Source: CAKZYD01 sp039814715 (GTDB taxonomy: Bacteria; Pseudomonadota; Alphaproteobacteria; Sphingomonadales; CAKZYD01). From it: 64,000 bases of DNA. Positions 1-8,776 of the stretch are shown here, one piece after another. Numbering within the stretch: position 1 is the stretch's first letter; the number at the start of each line of letters is the position of its first letter. A model generated the notes under the pieces. That model had not been told where the DNA came from, searched no databases, and worked only from the letters and a program-made list of their open reading frames with translations. The stretch is from NCBI GenBank assembly GCA_039814715.1, contig JBCCAR010000002.1, forward strand, positions 62,001 to 126,000, given 5' to 3'. The position numbers and the translations under genes were made by a program.

Positions 1-1020
1 CGCCGTTTAAATGGCGTTTTGGCCGACCGAATGCCCGACAATAAGCGCGAAATTCGCGTGCTGCTCGACGCAGTGGACGATGGCGCGCTGAAGACCTTTG
101 AAAGCACGAGCGCGGACCAAGTGGGCATGCAGATTGACCGCTTGGCGGGCGTGATGGAAAGCCAGCGCGGCACCCGCCTTGACCTCGCGCGCCAAGTCAT
201 AGCTGCCTGCGCTTATGCCGTGGGCGTGGGCAAACTACCCTCTCAGCTCTATGGGGACCCAGCGCCGACACCGGCTAGTGGAGGCCAAGATGACTGGGTT
301 GGCGTGTCTGAGGTGGTTGGCGCGCAGACAGCGACGCAGACGCCAGAGCGAAACCAAGAGCCGAGTGGCCCGGCGATGGAAAAAGCCAAGCTTTGGTTTG
401 AAGAGAACAAATTGCTCGTCACGCTCGCCTCTCTCGCGCTGGTCATTGGCGGCATTGCTGTTCAGTCCGGCGTCTTTAATGGCGGCGGCGATGACCCCTA
501 TGAGCAAGGCGGCGGGGGGCAAGTGCAAGTCTCCTTCCCGCAATATGATGAGGCGCTGGGCTATTTCGGCGAGCTGGCTGATTTAAATGTGCCGGCGCAA
601 ACGACGCCCTTTGCCCAGCTGGAAGGTGTTGTGCCGCTCACCATTCCTGGCGGGGATACGGTGACCACGCAGGCGCTGATTGACCAGGGCCTCGGCGGCA
701 ATAATTTTGCCATTATCAATGCCTGGGCGCAAAATCATGACGAGGCGCTTCCTTATTCTTACAACATGCCCTTCGCTGGATTGCCTGGCACCTTCCAAGA
801 TGAAACACAGCAGCGTTTAATGCGCGCCCTTGAAGACATCACAAAAGGCAAGCGCGACTTCCCGCTAGTGTTCTATTCAAAAAATGTGGCGCGTACAGAT
901 GGCTACAACGCCGCGTTGCGTGCGATAAACGCAGGCTATTTAAACGTCTTCTGGTACCGCGGCGGCCTCGAAAGTTTTAAAGCTGCTGGCCAAGGCACGG
1001 TGCAGATTAACAAAGGCTAG
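1..1020 (+). CDS. Hypothetical single-pass membrane protein, 5' end outside window
   Basis: The frame is open from the first base, so the gene probably starts upstream of the window; the first usable start inside is TTG at 19, giving 333 residues. A soluble N-terminal part of about 120 residues precedes one hydrophobic segment (around residues 134-155 from the TTG), then a Gly-rich linker and a C-terminal domain of about 170 residues that would lie outside the cytoplasmic membrane. I do not recognise a family. The stop overlaps the end of the convergent gene at 1017-1562 by 4 bp. The arrangement suggests an envelope protein with a cytoplasmic sensor-like or anti-sigma-like part, but no motif proves that. 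Confidence 0.6.
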   Translation, partial: RRLNGVLADRMPDNKREIRVLLDAVDDGALKTFESTSADQVGMQIDRLAGVMESQRGTRLDLARQVIAACAYAVGVGKLPSQLYGDPAPTPASGGQDDWVGVSEVVGAQTATQTPERNQEPSGPAMEKAKLWFEENKLLVTLASLALVIGGIAVQSGVFNGGGDDPYEQGGGGQVQVSFPQYDEALGYFGELADLNVPAQTTPFAQLEGVVPLTIPGGDTVTTQALIDQGLGGNNFAIINAWAQNHDEALPYSYNMPFAGLPGTFQDETQQRLMRALEDITKGKRDFPLVFYSKNVARTDGYNAALRAINAGYLNVFWYRGGLESFKAAGQGTVQINKG

Positions 1021-1562
1021 CGCCCCCCGCCCTGGGAGCGCGGCTGCAATTCGCCCGTCCATGGGTTGCGCTTTAAGCGCGGGAGCTCAACAGAAGCGCG
1101 CTCCGCGCTTGGGCTGCCAGGTTGTACGCTTTGATTGGCGGGCTTGGTCTTGTCAAAGTAGCGGACTGAAGCATCATTTTTAAAGCGCAGTTGTTTGCCG
1201 CTGGGCGTTGCGGCGTTGGTTTTGCCTTTGGCGAGCTGCGCATTCGCTTTAGCGACTTTGACGCTGCGGGGTACTCGCGCGCCTGCATTGCGGGCCGCGT
1301 TTTGCGCTGCTTGGTTGAGCGCCATGTCTACACTTCTATCTTGCCGCCGTACGCGGCGCCGACGTGCTTGTCGCGCATCGCGGCGCTGCTGGTTGCGATC
1401 CGATTGGCGTTGGGTTGGCCGGCTGCTGTAGCTGGAGCGTGTGCGCGGCCTGCGCGAAGTGGCCGTGCTTTTTGTAGTTTTTTTCTTCTTCGCTGCCAAA
1501 GCATTTGGCACGGTGAGGAGGGCTGAGGCGATGAGTGCTGGAAGGAAGACGCGGCGCAACAT
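1017..1562 (-). CDS. Small secreted, highly basic hypothetical protein
   Basis: The 181-residue product starts with a clear signal peptide (MLRR, a hydrophobic run, then an ALA-A cleavage-like site near residue 23). The mature part is rich in Lys/Arg/Ser/Thr and low in complexity over about residues 24-80, which suggests a disordered, nucleic-acid- or polysaccharide-binding periplasmic protein. No known domain is recognisable. Its ATG overlaps the stop of the upstream LamG-like gene in a TGATG junction, so the two are translationally coupled and probably act together at the cell surface. Confidence 0.6.
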   Translation of the reverse strand: MLRRVFLPALIASALLTVPNALAAKKKKTTKSTATSRRPRTRSSYSSRPTQRQSDRNQQRRDARQARRRRVRRQDRSVDMALNQAAQNAARNAGARVPRSVKVAKANAQLAKGKTNAATPSGKQLRFKNDASVRYFDKTKPANQSVQPGSPSAERASVELPRLKRNPWTGELQPRSQGGGR

Positions 1563-2221
1563 CAGTTGATCTCCTCAAGGATGAGCAGGGTCTCAGAATT
1601 GAAATCACTTAAAGCAGACAGCGAATCCAGCTCGGGATGGTCAGACAAAACCACATCACGTATGGCGTAATTCAGAACCGTTGAGCGGTCGAGTACATAG
1701 TTCCAGATGCGTAGGCTCGCCATCGCGCCAAAGAAGGGGTCTTCTTCGCCATCGATGCTGCCGACAAACAAGCCACCGCTGGGTAGGTCTGCGAGGCTTG
1801 CATCATATTCGCCCACATTTTCGCCATCGACCAGCATGTTCAGGCCGTCTTCAAACACATTCAGCGCCACATGGTGCATCTTTCCATCGCTAAAATCGAA
1901 CATGAAGACATAGTCATCATCCCCGCTGTAGAGCACGATGCCTTGGCGGTCTGGCAGCATGGCAATGAGGTAAGAGACGCCCTGCGGCCCAGTGTTCGAT
2001 AAAATGACGGGCTCAAAGTCCGGTGTGCTGGTCCAATCGGGCTGGACCCAAAATTCCAACGTGCCGCCATCGGCGATTGTCAGGGCGGGGTCAGGATCAA
2101 AAAAAACGGGGAAGTTCCCGTTCAGCTCGATGATGTCAGGCTGGTATTGCTGCGCGGCGGCGGGCTGCGCGGCAACAAGCGCGGCTAAGGCAGGGCTCAA
2201 CAAAAGCGTGCGTCTTTTCAT
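1562..2221 (-). CDS. Secreted LamG/concanavalin-like domain protein
   Basis: I chose the ATG at 2221 because it begins a typical signal peptide (MKRRTLLLSPALAALVAAQP, cleavage after AAA-Q). A longer frame from 2260 would add 13 residues without purpose. The mature part has features of a LamG/laminin-G-like jelly roll: a GTLEFWVQPD strand early on, later a GKMHHVALNVF strand, a LRIWNYVLD strand near the end. Such domains bind sugars or proteins outside the cell. Its TGATG junction with the basic secreted protein implies one operon. Confidence 0.65.
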   Translation of the reverse strand: MKRRTLLLSPALAALVAAQPAAAQQYQPDIIELNGNFPVFFDPDPALTIADGGTLEFWVQPDWTSTPDFEPVILSNTGPQGVSYLIAMLPDRQGIVLYSGDDDYVFMFDFSDGKMHHVALNVFEDGLNMLVDGENVGEYDASLADLPSGGLFVGSIDGEEDPFFGAMASLRIWNYVLDRSTVLNYAIRDVVLSDHPELDSLSALSDFNSETLLILEEIN

Positions 2222-2440
2222 AGTGTCTGAAGTCTCCCGCGTGAACTGCGATGCCGGCACCTTACCCCATCATTCATGGCCACAATTGGGCGGCAAGCAG
2301 GCCGATCTGTCAAGAGCGCGCTTCGGGAAAAAACCGTGTTGTCTTGACCGCCAGTGCGTGCACACTGCAGCGGCCATATTCATCGCACGCTCAGAATGAC
2401 CGCGCGATGGTAGGCGACCGCAGACTGAAGGGGGCGGCAA

Positions 2441-4852
2441 ATGGGTGCTTTAAAAACCTTAGCGTTGGCGCTGGGCACGCTATGCCTGTTCCCAGCCTGC
2501 GGAGCAGAAGAAGCCCCGCCGCGGCCTGATTGGCTCCAAGCGCATGATATCGATCTGCCCGATGATCTTGGCCGCAAGGAGCCTGGGCTTTTCTCGATGG
2601 CCTATGCGCTAACATTTGCGGAAAAAATGGGTGAGCGGGCGCCATCATTGGCGCTAGCGGGTAATTGGTCCGGCTATATCAGCTGCCGCGGCGCTGTGCA
2701 CCCAGTGGAGATAGACATCGCGGCGGGCGATGCAGGCGTTGTGACGATTGCGGACGATCTTGTCCGCCCTGGACGCGCTGTATTCTATCAATCTAACTAT
2801 CGGCAGGCTGCAGCGACGCTAGAGCGCTTTGATGGTGTGTCGCAAGCCATGCTCACTATCAAACGCGATGACCGGACGGCTTATGCGTCTATCCTCATCA
2901 GCCCTTCTAGCCCAGATACCGCCCACATCATTTTGGAGGAATATCGCCGCAAACGCTTCTATGGTCAGTGTGACAGCGGCCACGTCGCGCGCGGGGACGC
3001 GGCCAAAGCGATTGCCGCAAAACTGCACGTGCTCTCGCAGCTGGCGCAGCGCAAGGAGCCGATCATTCAAAGTCAATGTGAGCCAGACATGGCCGCATTG
3101 CGCGATGTTGTGCTGGCCCAGCCCGGCGCTCAAAAGGGTGTTGTCGATACGCTCGCTGCGATTTCAAGCGCGCAGTTTCAGGCGGCCTTTGGCGAAGCGT
3201 ATTCCGAGTTGAGCGCGGCGGACCTGCGTGAACGATCGCGCGTATTTTGGGGCTCTTGCTTGCCCGCAGGGCGAGACCAGAAAACCAAGATGGCCCGCAT
3301 TGCGCTTACCCGGTTTTCGAGCGCGATTGCATCGCCTGGTACCTATCTTCAGGCTGCGCTTCTGCCCGGAGAGCAAGCGGTGATAGAGGACTGGGCGCGC
3401 TGGCAGCGCAGCCAGCTGGATGAAAAAGCACCGCTCGAACGACCAGAGATACGCCGCCTTGCAGCCGCTAAAAAGCGCTATCCGCCAGAGCGCTATGGCG
3501 CCCAGACAGATTTTACGCCCGATGCGCTTGCTCTCGGGAAGGAGAGCGGCCAAGAAGATCGGCTGGCGCAGTACATCAAGCGCTTGGAAGCCGCGCATGA
3601 GGATTTCCCTGGCCTCATCATGTTAAGGAACCAGGCTAAGGCGCGCGGCGATATTGACATGGCAGTTCCTGCGCTGGCGCTGGATCACTACATGCTCAAA
3701 GCTGCTGAGCTTTATGGCAATCGTGCAGTCCAAACTGGCGCCCTCAAGCCTGGGCAAATCATGGCCGCGTGGGCGCAGACGTATCAAGACGATACGCAGA
3801 CGTGCCCGGCGAAAACTCCGGCCTTGTGCCAAGCGGTCTCGAATGCGTTTATTGCGCCGATTGAAGCGATCGCGGACATCGCGGCCCAGGTTGAGCGAGG
3901 AAACCTTGCGGACTTTGAGGGCGATGACCAGACCGAGCGTACCTTGGCGGCGGTGACGGATTATGCCCGCACCTTTGAGCAGCGCTACGGATTGCTCATG
4001 GACGTGCCGCCGCTGCAGCAGATCGCGGCCTCGTTAGAGACGAAACGCTTTAGCCTGCAAGACAATTGGCGCGGGCGCATCTTAAAGGAGATTGCCGCCG
4101 CAAAAACAACACGCGCCTATAAAGACATCCGTCAGGCCTATTTCCGCAGCGGTGATTTGAGCCGTCCTGACATGGCGGAAGTGAGGGAAGCCTTTGATAG
4201 CGCGCTTTCCCAGGCGCAGCCGTTTAAAGACATGCCGCGCGCCGATTATCTCAATGCGCTTTACAATCAGGAGTTCAGCGAATTGCAGACCCTAGACCGT
4301 CAAGCCCTTGCGCGTTTGCGGCCTCTTTTGACGCTAGGCGGTCAGCAACTGGGCCTCTATGGCGATTTGGCGGACGCGCTGACGGGCAAAAAACGCGGGC
4401 AAAGCGCAGAAAAAATGCGCAATGCCATGCGCCATATGTCAGTCGTGCATGCAGTGATGGGGACTTATTTAACGCAGTATCAAGAGCGCTATAAGGCCTG
4501 CCAATCGAAAGGCGACGCCGTCTTCACCATTACGACCCGTAATGATTATGTGACCCGCGATGGCTTCGGCAACGAAGTGCGCCGGCGGCCAGGTTGGACG
4601 ACCAAAGACAGCTACCGCATTCCAGCAAGGTTTAGAGACCAGTTCGAGGCTTTGTTTGGTGCAGCCAAGCAAAATGGCTTTGGCCAGCTGCTCGATGTGT
4701 TCGTCAATGACGGTAACGTGGCGCGCCTGCGCTCGGGTACGCGCGCTTTAATGGCAAAGCATGCGTGCGATAGCCCTGAAGTTCAGCAATTTGAATGGGG
4801 CTTACTGGCCTACGCCGATGATGTCGCGCGCCGCATGGAAGGGCGGCCTTAA
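2441..4852 (+). CDS. Large lipoprotein of unknown function
   Basis: The 803-residue product begins with a lipoprotein signal: a hydrophobic segment ending LFPAC, with Cys20 as the probable lipidated residue. The rest is mostly helical, charged and without recognisable catalytic motifs; Cys residues are spread through it and could form disulfides in the periplasm. It may be anchored to the outer or inner membrane facing the periplasm. It is preceded by an AT-poor gap of 219 bp and followed by the paa promoter, so it appears monocistronic. No family is recognised; the assignment as a lipoprotein rests only on the signal sequence. Confidence 0.65.
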   Translation: MGALKTLALALGTLCLFPACGAEEAPPRPDWLQAHDIDLPDDLGRKEPGLFSMAYALTFAEKMGERAPSLALAGNWSGYISCRGAVHPVEIDIAAGDAGVVTIADDLVRPGRAVFYQSNYRQAAATLERFDGVSQAMLTIKRDDRTAYASILISPSSPDTAHIILEEYRRKRFYGQCDSGHVARGDAAKAIAAKLHVLSQLAQRKEPIIQSQCEPDMAALRDVVLAQPGAQKGVVDTLAAISSAQFQAAFGEAYSELSAADLRERSRVFWGSCLPAGRDQKTKMARIALTRFSSAIASPGTYLQAALLPGEQAVIEDWARWQRSQLDEKAPLERPEIRRLAAAKKRYPPERYGAQTDFTPDALALGKESGQEDRLAQYIKRLEAAHEDFPGLIMLRNQAKARGDIDMAVPALALDHYMLKAAELYGNRAVQTGALKPGQIMAAWAQTYQDDTQTCPAKTPALCQAVSNAFIAPIEAIADIAAQVERGNLADFEGDDQTERTLAAVTDYARTFEQRYGLLMDVPPLQQIAASLETKRFSLQDNWRGRILKEIAAAKTTRAYKDIRQAYFRSGDLSRPDMAEVREAFDSALSQAQPFKDMPRADYLNALYNQEFSELQTLDRQALARLRPLLTLGGQQLGLYGDLADALTGKKRGQSAEKMRNAMRHMSVVHAVMGTYLTQYQERYKACQSKGDAVFTITTRNDYVTRDGFGNEVRRRPGWTTKDSYRIPARFRDQFEALFGAAKQNGFGQLLDVFVNDGNVARLRSGTRALMAKHACDSPEVQQFEWGLLAYADDVARRMEGRP

Positions 4853-4903
4853 GCCGCTGCCCGCCACTTTGAGCCTTAGAAGGTCCCTGCGACAATTAAT
4901 TAA

Positions 4904-4944
4904 TTGACCAATCGGTCGACTTATTATACGGTTTCGATATTGTC
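4904..4944 (+). promoter_or_regulatory. paa operon promoter with TetR-type inverted repeat
   Basis: An AT-rich island ahead of paaA contains TTGACC (4904-4909), a possible -35, and TATTATACGG just downstream as a possible -10 region. GACC-AATC-GGTC (4906-4917) is a perfect inverted repeat that lies over the -35, where a repressor would block polymerase. The TetR gene at the end of the operon is the obvious candidate ligand-responsive repressor, by analogy with PaaR proteins that respond to phenylacetyl-CoA. A GGAG ribosome site (4953-4956) precedes the paaA ATG. Confidence 0.5.
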
Positions 4945-4961
4945 AGTGCGATGGAGCTTTT

Positions 4962-5948
4962 ATGTACACGACAGAACTCGATAAAAATCACCCCGTGGAT
5001 ATTGCGACCGGCGAGCCGCAGGCGCTGGTTGATGCCTTTGAAGCGCGGGTTGCCGCTGATGAGTTTATTGAAGCCAAAGACTGGATGCCTGAGGCGTACC
5101 GTAAAACGCTAGTCCGGCAGATATCGCAGCACGCCCATTCGGAAATCATCGGCATGTATCCAGAGGGCAATTGGATTTCGCGCGCGCCGTCGCTGGAGCG
5201 CAAAGCCATTTTACTTGCCAAAGTCCAAGATGAAGGCGGGCACGGGCTTTATCTGTATTCCGCTGCTGAGACACTGGGCGCCAGCCGCGAGGAGATGGTG
5301 GACGCGCTACATTCCGGTAAAGCCAAATACTCTACAATTTTCAATTACCCAACCCTGACCTGGGCCGATATCGGCGCCGTCGGCTGGCTAGTCGACGGCG
5401 CTGCTATTATGAACCAGGTGCCGCTGCAGCGCACATCTTACGGGCCTTATGCCCGCGCGATGGTCCGCGTCTGTAAGGAAGAGAGCTTCCATCAGCGTCA
5501 GGGCTATTCTATTATGCTGGAGCTGGCCAAAGGCACGGACGCGCAAAAGCGCATGGCGCAAGATGCGTTGAATCGGTGGTGGTGGCCATCGCTGATGATG
5601 TTTGGTCCTCCCGATGACAAATCGCCCAACACAGAGCGCTCCATGCGCTGGCGCATTAAGCGTGAAACCAATGATGAGCTGCGGCAAAAGTTCGTGGATG
5701 CGACTGCCCCGCAAGCTGACCTGATCGGCCTGACCATTCCTGACGAAGACCTCAAATGGAATGAAGAGCGCGGCCATTATGACTTTGGCGACATCGATTG
5801 GAGCGAATTTTACGCTGTCGTCAAAGGCGAAGGTCACTGCGCGAAGAACCGCCTGCGCGCGCGCCGCAAAGCATGGGACGATGGCGCCTGGGTCCGCGAA
5901 GCAGCAGACGCATATGAAGCCAAGCAATCTGCGAAAAAAGTGGCCTGA
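4962..5948 (+). CDS. paaA: 1,2-phenylacetyl-CoA epoxidase, subunit PaaA
   Basis: This is the catalytic subunit of the multicomponent epoxidase that converts phenylacetyl-CoA to ring-1,2-epoxyphenylacetyl-CoA in the cytoplasm. At 328 residues it has the usual length; the ferritin-like diiron fold is indicated by conserved stretches such as EGNWISRAPSLERKA, KVQDEGGHG and KEESFHQRQG that supply Glu/His iron ligands. It heads paaABCDE, the full set needed for the reaction. The gap to paaB is 94 bp and filled by two stem-loops. Other paa genes (paaG, paaZ, paaK) are not in this window, so the pathway must be completed elsewhere. Confidence 0.95.
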   Translation: MYTTELDKNHPVDIATGEPQALVDAFEARVAADEFIEAKDWMPEAYRKTLVRQISQHAHSEIIGMYPEGNWISRAPSLERKAILLAKVQDEGGHGLYLYSAAETLGASREEMVDALHSGKAKYSTIFNYPTLTWADIGAVGWLVDGAAIMNQVPLQRTSYGPYARAMVRVCKEESFHQRQGYSIMLELAKGTDAQKRMAQDALNRWWWPSLMMFGPPDDKSPNTERSMRWRIKRETNDELRQKFVDATAPQADLIGLTIPDEDLKWNEERGHYDFGDIDWSEFYAVVKGEGHCAKNRLRARRKAWDDGAWVREAADAYEAKQSAKKVA

Positions 5949-5954
5949 CCGTCT

Positions 5955-6020
5955 GTCCCGGACTTAAACCGGGACCCAGCGGCGCAGCAGAAAAGACTGG
6001 ACCCCGGGTCAAGCCCGGGG
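5955..6020. repeat. Pair of GC-rich palindromic repeats between paaA and paaB
   Basis: Two perfect hairpins sit side by side: GTCCCGG/CCGGGAC (5955-5961 with 5969-5975) and CCCCGGG/CCCGGGG (6002-6008 with 6014-6020). Their sequence is typical of dispersed palindromic elements found in alphaproteobacterial intergenic regions. Inside an operon they could stabilise the upstream paaA transcript against 3' exonucleases and so set subunit ratios. No T-run follows, so a strong terminator is unlikely. Confidence 0.7.
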
Positions 6021-6042
6021 AAACGAAGGACGGAGCAAAAAA

Positions 6043-6327
6043 ATGAGCAAAGATTGGCCCCTATGGGAGGTCTTCATCCGCGCGAAAGGCGGCCTGGACC
6101 ACAAGCACGCTGGCTCGGTCCATGCGCCGGATGGTGAGATGGCATTGCGCCATGCCCGCGATACTTATACGCGCCGGATGGAAGGCGTCAGCTTATGGGT
6201 TGTGAAGTCTTCGGACATTGTATCGTCGGACCCAGATGCGGCTGGCCAGATGTTTGAGCCAGCCAAGGACAAAATCTACCGGCACCCGACCTTTTATGAT
6301 CTCCCCGATGAAGTGAAACATATGTGA
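6043..6327 (+). CDS. paaB: 1,2-phenylacetyl-CoA epoxidase, subunit PaaB
   Basis: The 94-residue protein matches the small PaaB subunit in length and in its sequence (WPLWEVFIR, HKHAGSVHAPD, LWVVKSSDI). PaaB is a structural bridge that helps PaaAC pairs assemble and positions the reductase; it has no catalytic residues. An AAGGACGGAG ribosome site lies before the ATG. The stop TGA shares one base with the paaC ATG (TGATG), indicating coupled translation of the two subunits. Confidence 0.93.
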   Translation: MSKDWPLWEVFIRAKGGLDHKHAGSVHAPDGEMALRHARDTYTRRMEGVSLWVVKSSDIVSSDPDAAGQMFEPAKDKIYRHPTFYDLPDEVKHM

Positions 6328-7082
6328 TGACACATGATCCGTCTTTTGAATACGCGCTGCGCTTAGGCGATGATGCGCTTGTCCTAGGTCAGCGTCTAGG
6401 CGAATGGTGCGGCCACGCGCCGACCATTGAAGTGGATTTATCGCTCGCAAATCTGGGTCTCGATCTCATTGGACAAGCCATGCATTTCCTTGGCGTGGCA
6501 GGAGACATTGAGGGCAAGGGCCGCGACGCAGACAAGCTCGCCTTCTTCCGGGATGAACTGGACTTCACCAACTGCTTGCTCGTTGAACAGCCCAATGGGG
6601 ATTTCGCCCAGACCATGACGCGGCAATGGCTCTATTCCACCTATCAGGCGTTGTTCTTTGATGCGCTCAAAGCCTCTAGCGATGCACGCTTTGCGGAGGT
6701 TGCGGATAAAGCTTCAAAAGAAGTGCGCTACCATGCCGAATTGTCTGCTGACTGGGTCGTGCGTTTGGGTGATGGTACGCCCGAAAGTCATCAGCGGATG
6801 CTGGGCGCGCTAGACTGGCATTGGCGCTTTGTCCCCGAACTCTTCGCCATGGATGCCGTCGATGAGGCCATGGTTTCCGCTGGCGTGGGCGTCGATAAGG
6901 CCGCGCTGCGGCCCGCGTTTGATGCGCGGGTAAACGCTGTCCTCGATAAAGCAACCTTGCCGCGCCAAGACGATCAAAGGCCGCTGCGCGGTGGGCGCAA
7001 GGGGCATCATAGCGAGCACCTTGGGCACCTCCTGGCGACCATGCAGCACATTCCGCGCAGTCATCCCGATGCCCGCTGGTGA
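6327..7082 (+). CDS. paaC: 1,2-phenylacetyl-CoA epoxidase, subunit PaaC
   Basis: PaaC is the non-catalytic ferritin-like partner that forms the stable heterodimer with PaaA. The product of about 251 residues has the family pattern (an N-terminal LRLGDDALVLGQRLGEW stretch, LDLIGQA, RDELDFTNCLL, KEVRYHAELSADWVVRLGDG). The ATG at 6327 is chosen because it forms TGATG with the paaB stop; a GTG 3 bp upstream is the alternative. The 3' end overlaps the start of paaD by 14 bp. It is cytoplasmic and works only in the PaaABC complex. Confidence 0.93.
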   Translation: MTHDPSFEYALRLGDDALVLGQRLGEWCGHAPTIEVDLSLANLGLDLIGQAMHFLGVAGDIEGKGRDADKLAFFRDELDFTNCLLVEQPNGDFAQTMTRQWLYSTYQALFFDALKASSDARFAEVADKASKEVRYHAELSADWVVRLGDGTPESHQRMLGALDWHWRFVPELFAMDAVDEAMVSAGVGVDKAALRPAFDARVNAVLDKATLPRQDDQRPLRGGRKGHHSEHLGHLLATMQHIPRSHPDARW

Positions 7083-7554
7083 GATCATAGATGTGTGCAG
7101 CGCTATTGAAGCGGTATTGCACACCGTGGAAGATCCGGAAATCCCGGTCATTTCCGTGATGGACCTGGGCATCGTGCGCGCTGTCGATGCAACTGAAGTT
7201 GCGATCACGCCGACCTATACAGGCTGTCCGGCGACGGCAGTGATTGAAACATCGATCCGCGCCGCTCTGGATGCAGCAGGCTTTGAGGAAACGGCGGTCA
7301 AGACGGTGCTCTCGCCGCCTTGGTCAACGGATTTTATTACGGATGAAGGCCGCGCGAAGCTCAAAGCTTACGGTATTGCTCCGCCGCCCAAGGGCGCGGA
7401 TGCGGCGAGCCTTAAAAACGCTGGCCCTGCTGAGTGTCCGCGTTGCGGCTCTGAAAATACCCGCGAAATTAGCCGCTTTGGCTCCACCCCCTGTAAAGCG
7501 CTTTGGCAGTGCAATGCCTGCCTTGAGCCGTTTGACCGGTTCAAATGTCATTAG
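7069..7554 (+). CDS. paaD: PaaD, MIP18-type Fe-S assembly factor for the epoxidase
   Basis: I place the start at ATG 7069 (MPAGEIIDV); the longer frame from 6991 lies inside paaC and is not PaaD-like. Residues 1-95 form a DUF59/MIP18 domain (VEDPEIPVISVMDLGIV), which in this family helps build Fe-S clusters. The C-terminus is a zinc ribbon with two Cys pairs, CPRCG and CNAC. PaaD is required for epoxidase activity, probably by maturing the PaaE cluster. Overlap with paaC is 14 bp; the gap to paaE is about 100 bp and carries a dispersed repeat. Confidence 0.92.
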   Translation: MPAGEIIDVCSAIEAVLHTVEDPEIPVISVMDLGIVRAVDATEVAITPTYTGCPATAVIETSIRAALDAAGFEETAVKTVLSPPWSTDFITDEGRAKLKAYGIAPPPKGADAASLKNAGPAECPRCGSENTREISRFGSTPCKALWQCNACLEPFDRFKCH

Positions 7555-7563
7555 AAGCCGAAA

Positions 7564-7640
7564 CGTCATTGCGAGGCGAGGCTGCAGCAATTCACAGTGC
7601 GGCACTATTTTAGATCGCCGCGCTATGCCCGCGATGACGA
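7564..7640. repeat. Dispersed palindromic repeat (CGTCATTGCGAGG type)
   Basis: The element starts CGTCATTGCGAGGCGAGG and ends with the near-complement CGCGATGACGA, forming a long imperfect hairpin. Related copies lie at 10552-10624 and 18884-18966. This family resembles the CGTCATTGCGAG repeats common between genes in alphaproteobacteria. Here it occupies the paaD-paaE gap inside the operon. Confidence 0.65.
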
Positions 7641-7658
7641 CAGACAATAGGATTATGT

Positions 7659-8735
7659 ATGCCTGACACATTCATACCCCTGACCATTAAAGCTGTAGAG
7701 CGTGAAACGGCGGAGGCAATCTCTGTCTTATTCGATGTGCCTAGCAATCATAGCGACGCCTTTGCATTCAAGGCGGGCCAGCATTTAACGCTGAGGGCTG
7801 ACATCAACGGCGAAGAAGTCCGCCGCAATTATTCGCTGTGTGCAGCGCCCAATGAAGGCAAGCTGCGGGTCGCGATCAAGCAGATCAGCGGCGGCGCGTT
7901 TTCCACATGGGCCAATGAAACACTTAGGCCAGGCCAAGCCTTAGACGTCATGCCGCCCCATGGCAGCTTCACATGGGAATTTGATGCGGCGCGCCAGGCC
8001 AACTATTTAGGCTTTGCCGGCGGGTCGGGCATAACGCCTATTCTGTCCCTGCTCAAAACCGCGCTGACAGAAGAGCCTAAGTCCAGCTTCACCCTCCTTT
8101 ATGGCAACCGGGCGACAGCTAATATCATCTTCTTAGAAGAGATTGCCGCCATGAAAGATAAGTTCATGGGCCGCCTGCAAGTCTATCACTTCTTAGAAGA
8201 CGAGCTGGAAGACATCGAGCTCTTCAACGGCCGCCTTGATAGCGATAAATTAGCAGACCTGGTAGGCGGCCTTTTTGACCCCGAAGAGGTAACTGCTGCC
8301 TTCATCTGCGGCCCAGGCCCCATGATGGACGCTGTGGAGGAAAGCCTTCAAAAGGCCGGGCTGAGCGAAGATCAAATTCTGCTCGAACGCTTCACCGCGG
8401 GGCGCCCGACCGCGGCCCAGGCAGCCGCGGAGAAAGAGATCATCCAAAAGGTTGCGGGCCTTGAAATGCAAGTTCGCCTTGAAGGGCGGACCCGCAAACT
8501 CGTGTTTGATGGGCAGCAAGAAAACATCCTCGATACAGCGCGGGCGAAAGGCCTGCCTGCCCCTTATGCCTGCAAAGCCGGTGTGTGCGCCACATGCCGG
8601 GCAAAGCTGCTGTCTGGCGAGGTTAAAATGCGCGCCACCTATGGATTGACCAAGGAAGATATTGAGGCCGGATATGTGCTCACCTGCCAAGCTATCCCTT
8701 TGAGCGAGGATGTGGTCTTGGATTTCGAAGGCTGA
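7659..8735 (+). CDS. paaE: 1,2-phenylacetyl-CoA epoxidase reductase PaaE
   Basis: PaaE carries electrons from NADPH through FAD and a [2Fe-2S] cluster to the diiron centre of PaaA. The 358-residue protein has the expected order: FAD-binding RRNYSLCAAP around residue 58, an NAD(P)-binding domain starting FAGGSGITPILS near residue 122 and ending CGPGPMMDAVE, and a C-terminal plant-type ferredoxin domain with CKAGVCATC plus a later Cys (LTCQA). It closes the paa structural operon and is followed 41 bp later by the TetR gene. Confidence 0.94.
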   Translation: MPDTFIPLTIKAVERETAEAISVLFDVPSNHSDAFAFKAGQHLTLRADINGEEVRRNYSLCAAPNEGKLRVAIKQISGGAFSTWANETLRPGQALDVMPPHGSFTWEFDAARQANYLGFAGGSGITPILSLLKTALTEEPKSSFTLLYGNRATANIIFLEEIAAMKDKFMGRLQVYHFLEDELEDIELFNGRLDSDKLADLVGGLFDPEEVTAAFICGPGPMMDAVEESLQKAGLSEDQILLERFTAGRPTAAQAAAEKEIIQKVAGLEMQVRLEGRTRKLVFDGQQENILDTARAKGLPAPYACKAGVCATCRAKLLSGEVKMRATYGLTKEDIEAGYVLTCQAIPLSEDVVLDFEG

Positions 8736-8776
8736 GCGGCTAAGGGGTTGGGAGATGTCTTCACAAGAGTTCTCCC

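Noticed and set aside
2261..2440. Short open frames upstream of the large lipoprotein
   Set aside because: They overlap neighbouring genes in other frames and show no ribosome site or recognisable protein.
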